A stretch of 64,000 nt of DNA, taken from Apoda limacodes. Lineage: Eukaryota > Arthropoda > Insecta > Lepidoptera > Limacodidae. A model generated the notes under the pieces. It was given only the letters and a program-made list of their open reading frames with translations. It was not told the origin of the DNA and did no database searches. Position 1 is the stretch's first letter. Each line of letters opens with the position of its first letter. Location: assembly GCA_946406115.1 (NCBI GenBank), contig OX291543.1:36048815-36112814 (forward strand), written 5' to 3'. Shown here one piece after another: positions 45,445 to 56,640 of the stretch. Position numbers and translations under genes: made by a program.

Positions 45445-46143
45445 ATGAACGATGAAGGCGCTGTACCATCTACTATACCGTGGTGCGGTAAGACCATGCC
45501 GGAAATCTCCATAACACAGCGGGAGTTCCGACGGGCGTTGCTTTCTCTAGACGTTCATAAGTCGAGTGGGCCAGACGGTATACCAGCAGTTGTGCTTAAG
45601 CAGTGTGCTCCTGAGTTATGTCCTGTACTCATGCGCCTCTTCGCGCTCTCCTAACACACTAGGCAATTTCCATCTTCATGGAAGAATGTGCACCCCGTGC
45701 CCGAAAAGGGCGATAGATTAGATCCATCGAATTTCAGGCCTATCGCTATTACCTCTCTCCTCTCCAAGGTGATGGAGCGTGTGATCAACACACAGCTTCT
45801 AAGATACCTAGAAGAACACGACCTGGTCAGTGATCGTCAATATGGCTTTCGCCACTGTCGCTTGACTGGTGACCTTCTAGTGTATCTCACACACCGATGG
45901 GCACTAGCCATTGAGAGTCAGGGGGAGGCATTGGCATGTAGCCTGGACATAGCGAAGGCGTTCGATCGGGTCTGGCACCGGGGTCTCCTATCGAAGTTGC
46001 CATCTTATGGCAGACGCATACGAGCCGTAGTTGACGGTAGTTGCTCTGATAGCATGGATGATAGTTTGAAATGGTTCCTACTATTGCTATTTTCTACCAT
46101 CGCACCGCTCGCCATCGGCAGGGAATTCATTCTCACACATTAG
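45445..46143 (+). pseudogene. RT remnant of LINE A4, catalytic box deleted
   Basis: Fingers and palm start are recognisable: SSGPDGIPAVVLKQC, FRPIAITSLLSKVMER and ACSLDIAKAFDRVWHRG (about 45938-45980). The sequence then skips to GRRIRAVVDGS and jumps at about 46058 to the C-terminal RHRQGIHSHTLEP region. GVPQGS and YADD are both lost, so no polymerase can be made. An in-frame stop lies at about 45652-45654. Confidence 0.88.
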
Positions 46144-46386
46144 AACCGAAATGGTCGCGTACAGTCAGTTTCAGAGAAACTTCCTCCCGTAAACGCTTTG
46201 GTTATGGAATGAGCTCCGTGCCAAGGTTTTCTCTAAGGACTACAGTATGGGGTTCTTCAAAAAAGAAGTTATTGGATTTTTGAAGGGTCGGCAACGCGCG
46301 AGTTTTACTTCTGGTGTTGCAAGCGTCTTTATGCCACGGTGACCGCTTATTATCAGGCGGACCGTGTGCTTGTTTGACACCTTAGC

Positions 46387-46527
46387 AAACCCAAAACATT
46401 AAAGCGTCGGATCGGGAAATACATGTGGCATTCGATAATATAGAAGTACAGGAACTTATAACAAATATTCCGGAGAGCTCATCGAGTGACAGTGACGATT
46501 CTTCAGATTTTGATTTAAATAAATAAA
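46387..46527 (+). pseudogene. Candidate C-terminal tail of the split DDE transposase
   Basis: Immediately after A4 a forward frame reads KASDREIHVAFDNIEVQELI and then SSSSDSDDSSDFDLNK before a stop near 46525. Acidic serine-rich tails of this kind end some IS630-like insect transposases. The position directly after A4 suggests this is the far side of the gene begun at 43125, but about 200 residues between are missing, so the link is inference. Confidence 0.45.
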
Positions 46528-47071
46528 AAAAAGAATCAGCATAATATAATTACATCTTGTAATGAAATGTTATATTAGTTAATAAATTTGTACAAAATTA
46601 TCCGGCAATAGTTTAGTTTCTTACATTTTGTAAAAAAATATCGGGTCTGTTATCGTGTTACGTTTGGCGATAGCTCCATACCTATTAGTTTCTCCGACTC
46701 TGCTACGAACTTGTACGTGCGTCATATTTTTATTAAATAATGTATACATAATGTAAAAAAGACGCTCGTTCAAGTTTCCACTGGAGTCAGGTGAACGAGT
46801 AGTATCTACATACATCCATCTATACATTTTAAGCTGCGAGTACTTCACAGACCAAACTCTAATTCGACCAGTTTACCGGACACCATAGAAAATATCAGTT
46901 TTTTGCATTTATTTTTATTAAATCATTAATATAGATTACTTTCTTAGACGTAATAAATATTTACGGGATTTCGATTCGTAATATATTTTCCGTGTGCTAC
47001 ACCCAGGATATCTGCATATTTGATATTATACTTAGATCATTTTTCTATCATATTTTATTTGTATGGCGTTT
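46528..47071. other. AT-rich, nothing recognised
   Basis: No gene. A reverse-strand frame at 46621-46848 has no known motif. Confidence 0.4.
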
Positions 47072-47745
47072 GATATTTTCCCCAAGCCGCAATCACCAGG
47101 AGTTTACTTGTAGAAATTGTTTTTTTTATATTTTCCCCAAGCCGCAATAATCAAGAGTTCACTTCTAGAGATTGATATTTTTATATTTTCCCTAAGCCAC
47201 AATCATAAAGAGTTAACTTCTAGAGATTAACATTATTATATTTACCCCAACACGCAATCATAAAGAGTTCACTTCTAGAGAGCGATATTTTTATATTTTC
47301 CCCAAGCCACAATCATCAAGAGTTCACTTCTAGAGAATGATATGTTTATATTTTCCCAAGCCGCAATCACCAAGAGTTAACTTCTATAAATTAACATTTT
47401 TATATTTACCGCAAGCCGCAATCATTAAGAGTTCACTTCTAGAGATTGATATTTTTATATTTTCCCCAAGCCGCAATCATCAAGAGCTTACTTCTAGAGA
47501 TTGATATTTTTCCCAAGCCGCAATTATTAAGAGTTCACTTCTAGAGATTGATATGTTTATATTTTTCCCAAGCCACAATCATCAAGAGTTCACTTCTAGA
47601 GATTGATATTTTTATATTTTCCTCAAGCCGCAATCTTTAAGAGTTCACTTCTAGAGATTAACATTTAAATATTTCCCCAAGCCGCAATCATCATGAGTTC
47701 ACTTCTATAGATTAATATTTTAATATTTCCCCAAGCCAAAGATAT
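47072..47745. repeat. 55-bp AT-rich satellite, about 12 copies
   Basis: Consensus unit: TATATTTTCCCCAAGCCGCA, ATCATCAAGAGTTCACTTCT, AGAGATTGATATTTT. Copies of the AAGCCGCAATC core are near 47090, 47146, 47194, 47250, 47305, 47358, 47414, 47467, 47514, 47572, 47627 and 47680; the last (47735) is cut short. Units vary by several bases and small indels, so the array is old. Confidence 0.95.
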
Positions 47746-48673
47746 TATTTTTTTTCCCCCAAGAAAATAGTTTAGCCAATTTTTACAGTATTGTTGACCA
47801 ATTCTTCCTAACCAAAGTTGTTTTGTTCTGTACTTGACACCTTTCGTGACAAATTGCAAAAAGTTTTAGGTTGATCAGATTAGTTAGGTACAGATTAGTG
47901 TTTGATTTTACCAAAAAATTTACTTCCTCTCCCGTGATATAATATTATTTTATAGTTTAATATTATATATTGTGTCTAAGATCAACACATAACCGTTTTA
48001 ATCTTTTCGTAGTCAGCAAAGTTGCTGTATGTACTAAGCTATATAATTCCTTTTTGTCACATAATCTTTCCATATATACGTTACGTGACGATACGGACGT
48101 GACGTTTCTTAGAATTAAAATTTAAAAATAAAATTTGTACTTTGATTTAGAATCTAATTAGGAATTAAATACTTGATGTGATGAAATTTACTTATGAGAA
48201 AAAGAATAAGATATTAAACTTCATAGAAATAATTGCTTACCTTTATAAATCCAGTGACAATGATGGAGATGAAAAAATGCACAATCACTTTCGTCACAAG
48301 TTTTGTTGACAATAAAGTGAAAGTGGCAAGATTTAATTAAGAAAACGTTCTTTTGATTTTTTTTGCTCCTTCTATTATAAACGTAGGAATTTCCATGTAG
48401 TAACTTTTCGCAGGACAGCAAATAAATGTGTTTTTAATTTATTTCATGTTCTATGCCTTTATAAAAGAGTGCAAAACAATGATGAATTTATTGACATATA
48501 CACTTAAAATTCTTTGAATGTTGTGGAACAACGTTATTTTCGCTGGGACAACTTTTTGAAAAATGCCCTGCTACAGATCTGGATGTGTTCTGTTGCACTG
48601 AGGGTGAATTCACAAAAATAACATAATTAGTAGTGTGTTATAAGATTTAAAATTAAATGTAATGTAATATCTG
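47746..48673. other. Non-coding, nothing recognised
   Basis: AT-rich sequence between the satellite and LINE G. No domain on either strand. Confidence 0.4.
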
Positions 48674-48699
48674 TAATGTAATGTAATATTTATAATGTT
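48674..48699. repeat. Left target-site duplication of LINE G
   Basis: 26 nt starting TAATGTAATGTAATATTTAT and ending AATGTT, matching 51116-51141 at 24 of 26 positions. It is followed directly by the poly(T) that is the reverse-strand element's poly(A). Confidence 0.85.
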
Positions 48700-49079
48700 T
48701 TTTTGTTTTTTTTAATTTATTTATTCAAACTTACAATGCACTTAACTTACTTCTTAATTCTGCCAAACTGCGAAACAGTTTGTAGGCCGTAGTTCTCATG
48801 TTCTTATTTATATACATGATATCTATCACTGCTAGGGTTATTTCATAACTATGGAGCATATTAATATAATTCTTGAGTTATTATGTTTTAGGCTATTCAG
48901 TTTACTTATAATAACTCTTAGTTTACCACAAACAGATTCGATATGTTGGTCCTATGAAAAACATTTATCAATAGTTATTCCTAAGTATTTATAGGTAGTG
49001 ACCTGTTCCAGCTCAGTACAGTGACAATTATTTTTGTTGGAGTGAAGACACTCACATGAGTGACCTTTTATTTTTATAT

Positions 49080-49897
49080 TTATGTTTTTGTTCCGTGTGT
49101 AGTAGTTAGTATAGTCATGTATTTTGTCTTGATAGTATTGATTATTATACTATTATCGTGTGCCCATCGTATTATGTTGTCAAAATCTTCCTGTATCATT
49201 TTTTGTGTGTATTGTTGGTCTTTGCTACTATATTTTACTACATTACTCAAGCTATAAACATGAATTATATATCCTATTGGTCCATACACGGAACCAGTTG
49301 GTACACCATATTTGACTTTTCCCTTAATACTATCATTGCCACAGACACAAACTTTTATAGATCTATTGTTTAGATTTTCCGAAAACCATTTATTTATTGG
49401 CCCTCTAATTCCGCATTCATTCATTGATTGTAACAAGCCGCCGTGATCTATGGTATCAAATGCCTTTTTAAAATCAATAAACAAAGCAACTACAATCTTT
49501 TTTTCTTTTAATGAGTTTTTAACATCATCTGTGAATTTTTCAAGGGCTAATGCAGTGTTTTTAATGGTCTAAAGCCATACTGTACATCGGTTAAAGCATT
49601 TTTTGTTTATAAAAAAAATATTATCTGATTTACTATTATTTTTTTAACTATTTTATTAATAGTATTCAATATAGCTATAGGTCTGTAGATTGTATATTCT
49701 AAGTGTGAGCCCTGTTTATAAATAGGTCTAATGATAGACATCTTTAATTCCTCTGGATACACCCCTAATTTAATACATTTATTTGTAAAATGCGCTATAA
49801 CTGGACTTATCTGTTCTTTTATTACCTTTATATCTCTTAATCGGATACCATCTGATCCCGGCGATTTGTTACAATCAAGTTTGTCTATTACTTTCAC
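49080..49897 (-). pseudogene. Reverse transcriptase of LINE G
   Basis: Frame pieces in order: LDCNKSPGSDGIRLRDIKVI, then IYRPIAILNTINKIV (49897-49607). After a frame loss come MFIDFKKAFDTIDHGGLL with the first catalytic Asp, GVPTGSVYGPIGYIIHV, and SLSNVVKYSSKDQQYTQKMI. The segment that should carry YADD between VVKY and SSKDQ is absent, about 15 residues. RWAHDNSIIINTIKTKYM follows to 49080. The polymerase is therefore dead by deletion of its active site as well as by shifts. Confidence 0.86.
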
Positions 49898-49899
49898 TA

Positions 49900-51112
49900 C
49901 ATCTAGGGATGTAACTTGTCCAAATTTAAACTCACATTATTTTCTTTTACATATGAATGAAAGAATGGTTGCATTTATGTTTCAGACTATCGACTTCCTC
50001 AGTAAATACATTACAGAAATTATTACACACCGTTTGCAGTGGTTCTTTTTTTAACAAGTATTTCTCAATAGTATTATCTACGGTAACCTTATTTCTACCC
50101 AACCATTCATTAATATTAGTCCATATTTTTCGCATGTTTCCGTTGCATTTTTTTAAAACATCATTTCTTTATGTGCTTTTGGCATAATTTATATATTTTT
50201 GTGTTTTGTTCCTAGCTTTTGTATATTCTAACCTAGTATTATTGTTCCACGGTTCCTTTTTCCATTTTCGAAACAACATATCTCTAGCTTTAATTATTTC
50301 TTTTACTTTTTTGTTTACCCATGCTTGTGTTTCACATTTTTTTCTTATTAACTTTTTAGTTTTTGACGAGTTGTAAATATCACCAAATATCATACTAATT
50401 TGGGTATAAATTTCTATAAGATCTTTTATATTTAATAAGTGCGTCCAGTCTACGTCGACTAAATTTCTATCTATTAATGCATTATCATAAATATTCTTCA
50501 GAATAGATGGACACCCTACTTCGTTATCTATAAAGATACTGAGACCGGTCAGATAATGTCGGCAACTTTGCTAGTGAGCGTGTATGCTTGCAATTCACTT
50601 GTCCACTCAGTTTGTACAAAGACGTGTTCGATGCAGGATTTTACAAGTTTCTCGTTACTCACTACTTCCCGTGTGACATCTTTTATGCCGCACTTTAATC
50701 CTAGGCCAGATAAAGTGTTTAAGTACTTGTTTTCAGCAGATTCATAGTGTTGTTTTACAGTATATTGATATTGCAGTCTCCTATTAGGATTAAATTAGAT
50801 TTTGGGTCAATAGTGCGAATTATATTTTCGATATCGGTAATGAATCTTTGTTTATTTGTGTGAGGTGGTCTGTAGATGGCAATGAGATCTGTTTTATAAT
50901 TTCTCATAGATATCTGTCCATGTATTACTTCACAGGAGTTCGTGATAGGTTTCTTTTGCACCTCAAAGTGGATGTGTTTTTTGACGAAGATTAGTATACC
51001 ACCTCCTTTGTGTGTGATATCCGTCGATGTTGTAGTTTTGTATTTCATGATCCTTTATGTTCATTTCCATGAGACACACCACGTATAATGATAACAATTA
51101 TTTAATAAGACA
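49900..51112 (-). pseudogene. Endonuclease and linker of LINE G
   Basis: From right to left: a broken VCLMEMNIKDHEIQNYN start with the catalytic Glu, then THKGGGILIFVKKHIHFEV, LIAIYRPPH, LILIGDCNINIL with the catalytic Asp-Asn, and LNTLSGLGLKCGIKDVTREV (about 50715-50660). A C-terminal part is followed by a linker, KKVKEIIKARDMLFRKWKKE (50300-50240) and DKVTVDN-type sequence to 49950. Several stops interrupt the frame. Confidence 0.8.
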
Positions 51113-51115
51113 ATA

Positions 51116-51141
51116 TAATGTAATGTCATATTTGTAATGTT
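51116..51141. repeat. Right target-site duplication of LINE G
   Basis: 26 nt matching 48674-48699 with mismatches at two positions (C for A, G for A). It adjoins the 5'-truncated end of the element. Confidence 0.85.
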
Positions 51142-51661
51142 GTGCAATGAAAACACATGCTGTGCTAACTATCGCATTAGGTTGAAAAACTGCAATAACT
51201 ATTGCTTCTGTTAATATTTTTATGTAGTTCCAAGTGACATTTTCGACAAATACTCTATCGACTCTAGCCTTGTCACCGGTGTGAAGCTAGCAGCCAAAGT
51301 TACCTGTAGCCAATAACCTAAACAAATTAAGAAGTTTTGGTTATTTTTGTATTTAATTCCTAAAAAGGTGTAGCAATGCGGTTTTGTTTGTCACGCATCT
51401 ATTTATATAAAAAAAAAACGTCTATTTGTCACGAATAAGAAGCATTTCCTAGTTAACTTACCTGAACGTATTCCTTCTTATTGAGTTGCTCTTTGTACCA
51501 GTCATAACATTTGTGATTTTTATATTTTGCGGATAATGCTGTAGTTATGCCGATAATATAACTGTGGAAACCATAACACGTGGACGATAGACTTCATAAC
51601 ATAAAAAGTGGATGTAGCTTTGGTTCGACATCAGTTGGTTAAACGTTACCTACCAATTGTC
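51142..51661. other. Non-coding, nothing recognised
   Basis: No open frame with a known motif. Confidence 0.4.
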
Positions 51662-51992
51662 TTTGGTATGATGGACTTCAAGTAAGGGGCATGTGCCACT
51701 AGATATTAGTAGTCTATTGCAACAGCTGTAAAACAAAATCAAAACTAGAGTGCAATTCAATCGTTACCAGTAAGTAAAAAAATGTAATCATATTTTAAAA
51801 TGTTGCTGTCTGAGTTAAGACTATAATTATTTTTGGTGTGATGGCCTGCAAGTCAGGGGTATATGACACTTGATGATAGTAGTCTATTGCAATAATTATA
51901 ACATAAAATTAAAACTGGCGTGATACTTGATCGAAAAGGGGACAAATAAAAATTAAAAACATGTTTAAAAATGTTGCTGTCTGAGTTAAAAC
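51662..51992. repeat. 170-bp tandem duplication
   Basis: Units start at 51662 and 51832 with TTTGGTRTGATGG and end with TGTTGCTGTCTGAGTTAA. TAGTAGTCTATTGCAA is shared in the middle. Identity is about 75-80 per cent by eye. Confidence 0.85.
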
Positions 51993-52284
51993 TTTGAGCT
52001 TTTGCTAAGATGTTGCTGTCCCTATCGAACACGACGCGGGCGCAAGACCCTCTTTCCCCGCGCCGCGCGCCTTATTCTGGTATGATTTTGTCGGATAGCT
52101 GGAACGTCAGTATTCTAATAAGCGATATGACTTTCACCCAAAAATATTATATTTTAAGCATTAACGAAGTATAAATTAATTATCATCATTAATTTTATAA
52201 GTATTAAATGTGCTGCCATATTGTTTATACGAATGCCGATTGCGATAAAACTTTGTTAATTTATAGCTCTCACTTGCGCAAAAG
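51993..52284. other. Non-coding spacer
   Basis: A GC-rich word near 52030-52070 within AT-rich DNA; nothing assignable. Confidence 0.4.
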
Positions 52285-54320
52285 TTATAAGTATGAAAGA
52301 ATATCATTGGTTGTAATGTAATGGTCTTCTTTTCTTTCTTTTCGTGTCGATGGCCCTTTAAATACTTGATGCCCAGTAGGCAGCGAGGTCGACAACCCTG
52401 GGCGTAGCGTCTCGCTAGTCGCGCTCAGAGCAGGAATGCGGGCATGCGGGGCATCCCAGTAGGTGCCCCAGTCGCAGTCGCATTGGGTTGAGTGGTTTCG
52501 GAGTAATCCCCATCTGGCCATGTTCTGCTTACAGCGACCAACTTAGTTCTTTGTAGCCGGGCGGTAGTTCTTCAGAGGCTCGCACATATATGTCAGGTGG
52601 AGGGCACTGGTTTTGCCACACAACAGTGCTTTATGGAAGGGTCGCCTAACAGGGGGCTTGTCTTTCGTATAAAGCTCTTGCGGCTCTTAAGACGGGCAGG
52701 CGGCGGATGATGATTGTGCAGAAAGTGTCGGGGGTCGTATTTTTGCATTCGCTTTTCGAAGGCACAAGCCACCTCTTTCCGGACCTCTGTGGGGCGACAC
52801 CCGAGAGCGGGTAGAGCTTGAGGCATCTGGTGATGGTACGGCAGGCATTGTTAAGTGCGGAGGTCTGGCGTGCGCGGAGCGGTGCCACACTGGACAGGGG
52901 TACTCGCCAGCAGAGAAGCATAGTGCCAGTCCAGTAGTACGCAAAGTATGCGGTGAAGCTCCCCAGTCTGTTGACGTTAGCTTGCGTAGGGGGTTGTTGC
53001 AGGAGCTGACCTTCATTTGAGTATTGGCGCAGTGTGTCTTGTACGTCAGAGCCCTGTCCAGCGTGACACCCAAGTAACGGGGGTGAGGGCAGTATTCGAT
53101 CGTCGCTCCATTTCACGTCACGTGCTGAGGTCTCTCTGATGGTTACGCAAGTGGAACACGCAGGTCTGTGTCTTGCTCGGGGACGGAGGCAGTTGGCTTT
53201 ATAATACTGGCCTTAGTCCTTCAAGGCATTCAAAAGAGTTTCTCCTATTTTTTCGAAGAACTGACTCTGCACAGCCAGAGCGAGGACGTCTGCGTAAAGG
53301 AAGCGCTGCGTTCCAGGTGGGCCAGGCTGGTCGTCGGTGCATATGTTGAAGAGATTCGGGGCCAGCACGCTACCTTTCCCCTTACGTCGCCAGCGGCTTC
53401 TTTCTGAATCGAGATGACGACGGTTGTGTAGCAGCTTGCTCAGGATCCGAACAAAATCAGTATTCCTTGTGAAGTTTGCAACTTTAGACAGAAGGAGCCT
53501 GATTTTGACTGTTTCGTAGGCCGCAGATAGGTCGACAAACGCCACGCCGGTGACTAGGTGACCATGCCAAGTTCGAAACCGTACTCAATGTGCTGCGTGA
53601 GCTTAAGTACACAATAAGAAAATAAGTGGGTAGCTCTTGGCGTCATAAGGGCATTTCCCAGGCTTAAGAGGCGCAATTACCTTCGATTTTCACCAGACTC
53701 TTGGTATGTTGAGCGTCACTAGGCAGTCGTTGAAAAGAGCCAAAAGTCATGATACCGCCACTGGTTCGAGAAGGTTAAGTTGCTCCACTGTAAGATCGTC
53801 CACGCCAGCTGCTTTTTCATTTTCAGATTCCTCATTGCAGCGGCAAGTTTATTCAATGTGAACGGCTTGCTTAGTTCGCTGTTTCCCTGAATTTCCAGTG
53901 GTATTGTGGTTTTGGGCATTCGGTGCAGTGGCTTGCCGTTGAGAAGTAGTTGGCTAGCAATCTGGTTAGCTGTGGCTTGTCCCGGTTCTGTGGCAGTTGG
54001 CGCATAGCCGGTAAGTTTGTGGAGGGTGGCCCAAGGTTTCTTACTATTATGTGTCATGACAATGTTCCTGACGGTATCTTCCCACTTTTTCCTACGGGTC
54101 TTAGCTACTCCTTCCATTAGCTCTGTACCTGTTTGTATGGTTTCTTCACAGAAGGGATCGTTTGCGAACTGTGTTTCGTGGTATTCAGTAGTTTTGCCGT
54201 TGCTATGTTTAGACCAGGGCTGTAATTTGTCCGGCAGCCTCTAGGTATCGATTGACATGACACGGTTTGGATGACTTTGATAAATTTGTCATAGTTTGAT
54301 GCCACGGGTATTAAGGGGAG
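52285..54320 (-). pseudogene. Linker, RT and C-terminal region of LINE H1
   Basis: The linker frame (54117-53719) has KKWEDTVRNIVMTHNSKKPW and the FTLNKLAAAMRNLKMKKQL block that opens the RT. Frame changes lead to AFVDLSAAYETVKIRLLLSK (53540-53480) with the first catalytic Asp, then KGSVLAPNLFNICTDDQ and RFLYADVLALAVQ, where the second Asp of YADD is lost. GVTLDRALTYKTHCANTQMK follows, then LRTTGLALCFSAGEYPCPVW and a His/Pro-rich tail. A WGTYWDAPHARIPALSA block near 52460-52410 belongs to the extreme C-terminus. Confidence 0.84.
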
Positions 54321-54399
54321 CAACTAACTACTATGTCTGCAGAGAATTTGACCCAATCGGCTTCCATGAAGTTGAAACGTCGTTGGAATGGGACCGATA

Positions 54400-55060
54400 G
54401 GCTGTACTACAGCCCGTACCTGGCACATTATGGGCCTATGTTGTGTTGTCGGTATAGGCTTACAAGTGTATTTTGAGCACTAGGGCTCATATTTTCACCG
54501 ACAAAGATGAGGTTAGGGTTGTAGCCACACCGCTATCGTCCACTGTTGAAAGACGCCAGTAGCTTAGGGTTGTGTAGCAGCGTAAGGCCATTGGCCTCCG
54601 CTCACGCTTCAACTGCCTCACCGTCGTGATTTGTCTCACGGTACTCCCACATCGTATGATGGCTATTAAAATCGCCAACAACCAGTTTGGCACATCTGTC
54701 ATTTGGATCGCTGAGGTGCCACGGCAGAAATGGTTAGCCAGGCGGTTTGTACACTGATGAGACTATGGCGTGTTCCAGTTTCCACGGTTATGAGCTCCAT
54801 AGTGTCTCGACAGACGGAAAAAGTAGATCTGATCGTAATATCTAGCTTGGCAAAAACAGCACTTCCGTGTTTTAGGTGTGGTATCTCCGCTATTGATTTC
54901 AGTCCGGGAATTTGCGGCCGGGTTTGGCCTGCGTCACGATGGGTTTCTTGGACGCATAGGATGTCGCATTGCGTTTCGCGGCACTTTGCCGAAAGGAGAA
55001 GCGGTTTGTCTTGAGAGAAACCCTCTATGTTAATAGAAATGACGGTCAGGGCTGGCTCTA
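54400..55060 (-). pseudogene. Endonuclease of LINE H1
   Basis: From 55060 leftward the frame reads ALTVISINIEGFSQDKPLLL, then CDILCVQETHRD with the catalytic Glu, AVFAKLDITIRS, LVVGDFNSHHTMWEY with the catalytic Asp-Asn pair, and a GRWRCGYNPNLIFV stretch, up to about 54400. One stop lies near 54740 (in SSVYKPPG-). Despite that, the domain is well preserved. The start is close to the element's 5' limit near 55065, so no ORF1 is seen. Confidence 0.85.
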
Positions 55061-55065
55061 AAAAG

Positions 55066-55644
55066 TGCCGTTAGTTATATGTAATAGGTTAAATACTTAA
55101 AGCATTGACCGTACCTATTTATACAAACTTATAAAGGTTATGCGAGTTTTTTTTAAATACTTTATTTATAGGCAGGAATGGATATTGAAATAGGAGGAGG
55201 TTTCTGAGCTAAGATTCATTTATCTTTTCACGAGGACCAGCAAGGACGATAATAAAATGGGTAGGTAACTCGGTGTATGGTGCAAGCAGCGTACATCACG
55301 TTGTGCGTTGTCAGCGCTTTACGCCGACACGCGCCAAGTATAAGTATTGTAGTTCATTTTCATTAACCAGTGCATGTTCGATCACCAAGCGGTCCGCGTG
55401 TGCGATCACTATCTAACCATACCATTTTAGATAAGTTAAGTCAATAAACTAGACTATTGTGCTTAATCTTATTTTTATTTATGAACCATACATAAATAAC
55501 CTTCTGTACGGTACCAAACCGTACACGGTACCTCGTTACATTCTTACCCACACATACGGTATCTACCTTTTATAAAATTTATTTTAAAATCATAATGTAA
55601 ATATTTGTACTTACCTTTTACCTTTATTAAATTTATACTAATAC
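55066..55644. other. Non-coding, nothing recognised
   Basis: AT-rich; short frames only. Confidence 0.4.
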
Positions 55645-56066
55645 TAGCTGACTCGGCGAACGTTGTTTCTTTTTTTTAAAACAACTGCCGCACCAACCTA
55701 TTGTGAAACGGTTGTACTAATTTAGAAACCTTCCAAACATGCAAACACAACTTATCAAAATTACATTAAAATCGGTTTGCCCTTATTGAACGAGTCCGAC
55801 TCGCACTTGTCCATTTTTTTCTTTCTCCGAAACATTCCCCTGCGTGTGCAGATTGGAGCAAGGAATCACGGTGTCCTATACAAACTCTGCCCCCTTTTTC
55901 ACCCCCTTAGTGGGTAGAATTTCGGAAATTCATTTCTTATCGGATGCCTACATCCTACATAAAACACACCCACCTTGTTTCAAGTCTCTAGGATCAGCGG
56001 TTTAGGCTGTGCGTTGATCCGTCAGTCATTCAGGACAAAGCATTTTACACGTATAGAAGATAGGTA
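55645..56066 (+). repeat. Dispersed repeat, copy 1 (CTGACTCGGCGAACGTTG type)
   Basis: Begins TAGCTGACTCGGCGAACGTT and contains CCCCCTTTTTCACCCCCTTA, GGTAGAATTTCGGAAA, TCTTATCGGATGCCTAC and GCTGTGCGTTGATCC. I recall this as a widespread insect repeat of uncertain class. It is followed by a related partial copy at 56450. Confidence 0.65.
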
Positions 56067-56449
56067 GAAAAAGAAAAATATACACAAAAATCAAACACCT
56101 AAAAAGTGCATAACCTCTTTAAGCTCAGAAACCTCAAATAAGGTACTAATATAGTACAGTGACTATCAAGATATTCCAATTTTAAAGAGTAGTTGCTTAT
56201 GTTTTTAAGTGAGATCAAACTTTTTTGAACAAGATCGGATTGAGTTTTCAAACATGTGTCAAAATAAAATGTAATTTAAATCAAAAGCACTAAGGAGTAT
56301 TGATATCAACTTCGAAGCAAATCACGGACAAAATAACTTTCTACCCTTTTTTAATCCCGTTAGGGGATGAATTTCGAATAAATACGAAACACGTCTTCCA
56401 TCAATTCTGTTAAAAAGATTTATACAAAATTTGAAGTAGATAGGCCCAA
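56067..56449. other. Spacer between two repeat copies
   Basis: AT-rich, with a partial repeat-like word (TAATCCCGTTAGGGGATGAATTTCG, arms only) near 56350. No gene. Confidence 0.4.
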
Positions 56450-56640
56450 GGAATCACGTTGTCCCATACAAACTTTGCCCCCCCTTTTTCACCCCCTTAG
56501 GGGTAGAATTTCGGAAAATCCTTTCTTATCGGATGCCTACGTCATACAAAGAACACACCCTCCAAGTTTCAGGTGTCTACGATTAGCGGTTTAAGCTGTG
56601 CGTTGATCCATTTTATGCATTTTGTGCATATAGATATAGT
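56450..56640 (+). repeat. Dispersed repeat, copy 2 (same type)
   Basis: AAGGAATCACGTTGTCCCAT then CCCTTTTTCACCCCCTTAGG and TCTTATCGGATGCCTACGTC, ending GCTGTGCGTTGATCC. Closely matches 55858-56020 in the same orientation, without the first ~200 bp. Confidence 0.75.

Larger units (their letters stand above)
43727..46386 (+). mobile_element. LINE family A, copy A4 (with leader, heavily deleted)
   Basis: Shares its first bases (AGAGAGGTAGGGCATTAC) and a ~580-nt leader with A5, then the endonuclease-RT frame. Deletions remove the start of the RT region (near 45445), part of the fingers (near 45670), the VASFLSG segment (near 46009), and everything from before GVPQGS to the C-terminal tail (junction near 46058). 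The 3' end stops inside CACCTTAG without poly(A). The leader starts with the word AGAGAGGTAG-GCATT twice (43707 and 43727), 20 bp apart. Confidence 0.92.
48700..51115 (-). mobile_element. LINE G insertion, 5'-truncated, RT catalytic box lost
   Basis: Reverse-strand LINE bounded by 26-bp duplications. Its 3' end is the T-run at 48700-48713; it reads right to left through C-terminal remnants (QVTTYKYLGI, about 48990), RT and endonuclease, starting at 51115 inside the endonuclease. It belongs to the CR1/Jockey group by its RT blocks, but I do not assign a clade. The endonuclease start lacks its first strand, so the insertion was 5'-truncated on arrival. Confidence 0.88.
52285..55065 (-). mobile_element. 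LINE H, copy H1: near-complete ORF2 span
   Basis: Reverse-strand LINE reading right to left: endonuclease (55060-54400), linker (54320-53720), RT (about 53850-53000) and a long C-terminal region ending near 52310 in a purine-rich AAAGAAAAGAAAG-type tail. A second, plus-strand copy of the RT end is H2 at 57962-58998, with the same 3' tail. Many shifts break the frame. I recognise the family from multicopy arthropod LINE polyproteins but do not assign its clade. Confidence 0.85.

Noticed and set aside
52300..55085. Possible target-site duplication around LINE H1 (TGTAATGTAATGG and ATATGTAATAGG)
   Set aside because: Match is too short and AT-rich to separate from chance.
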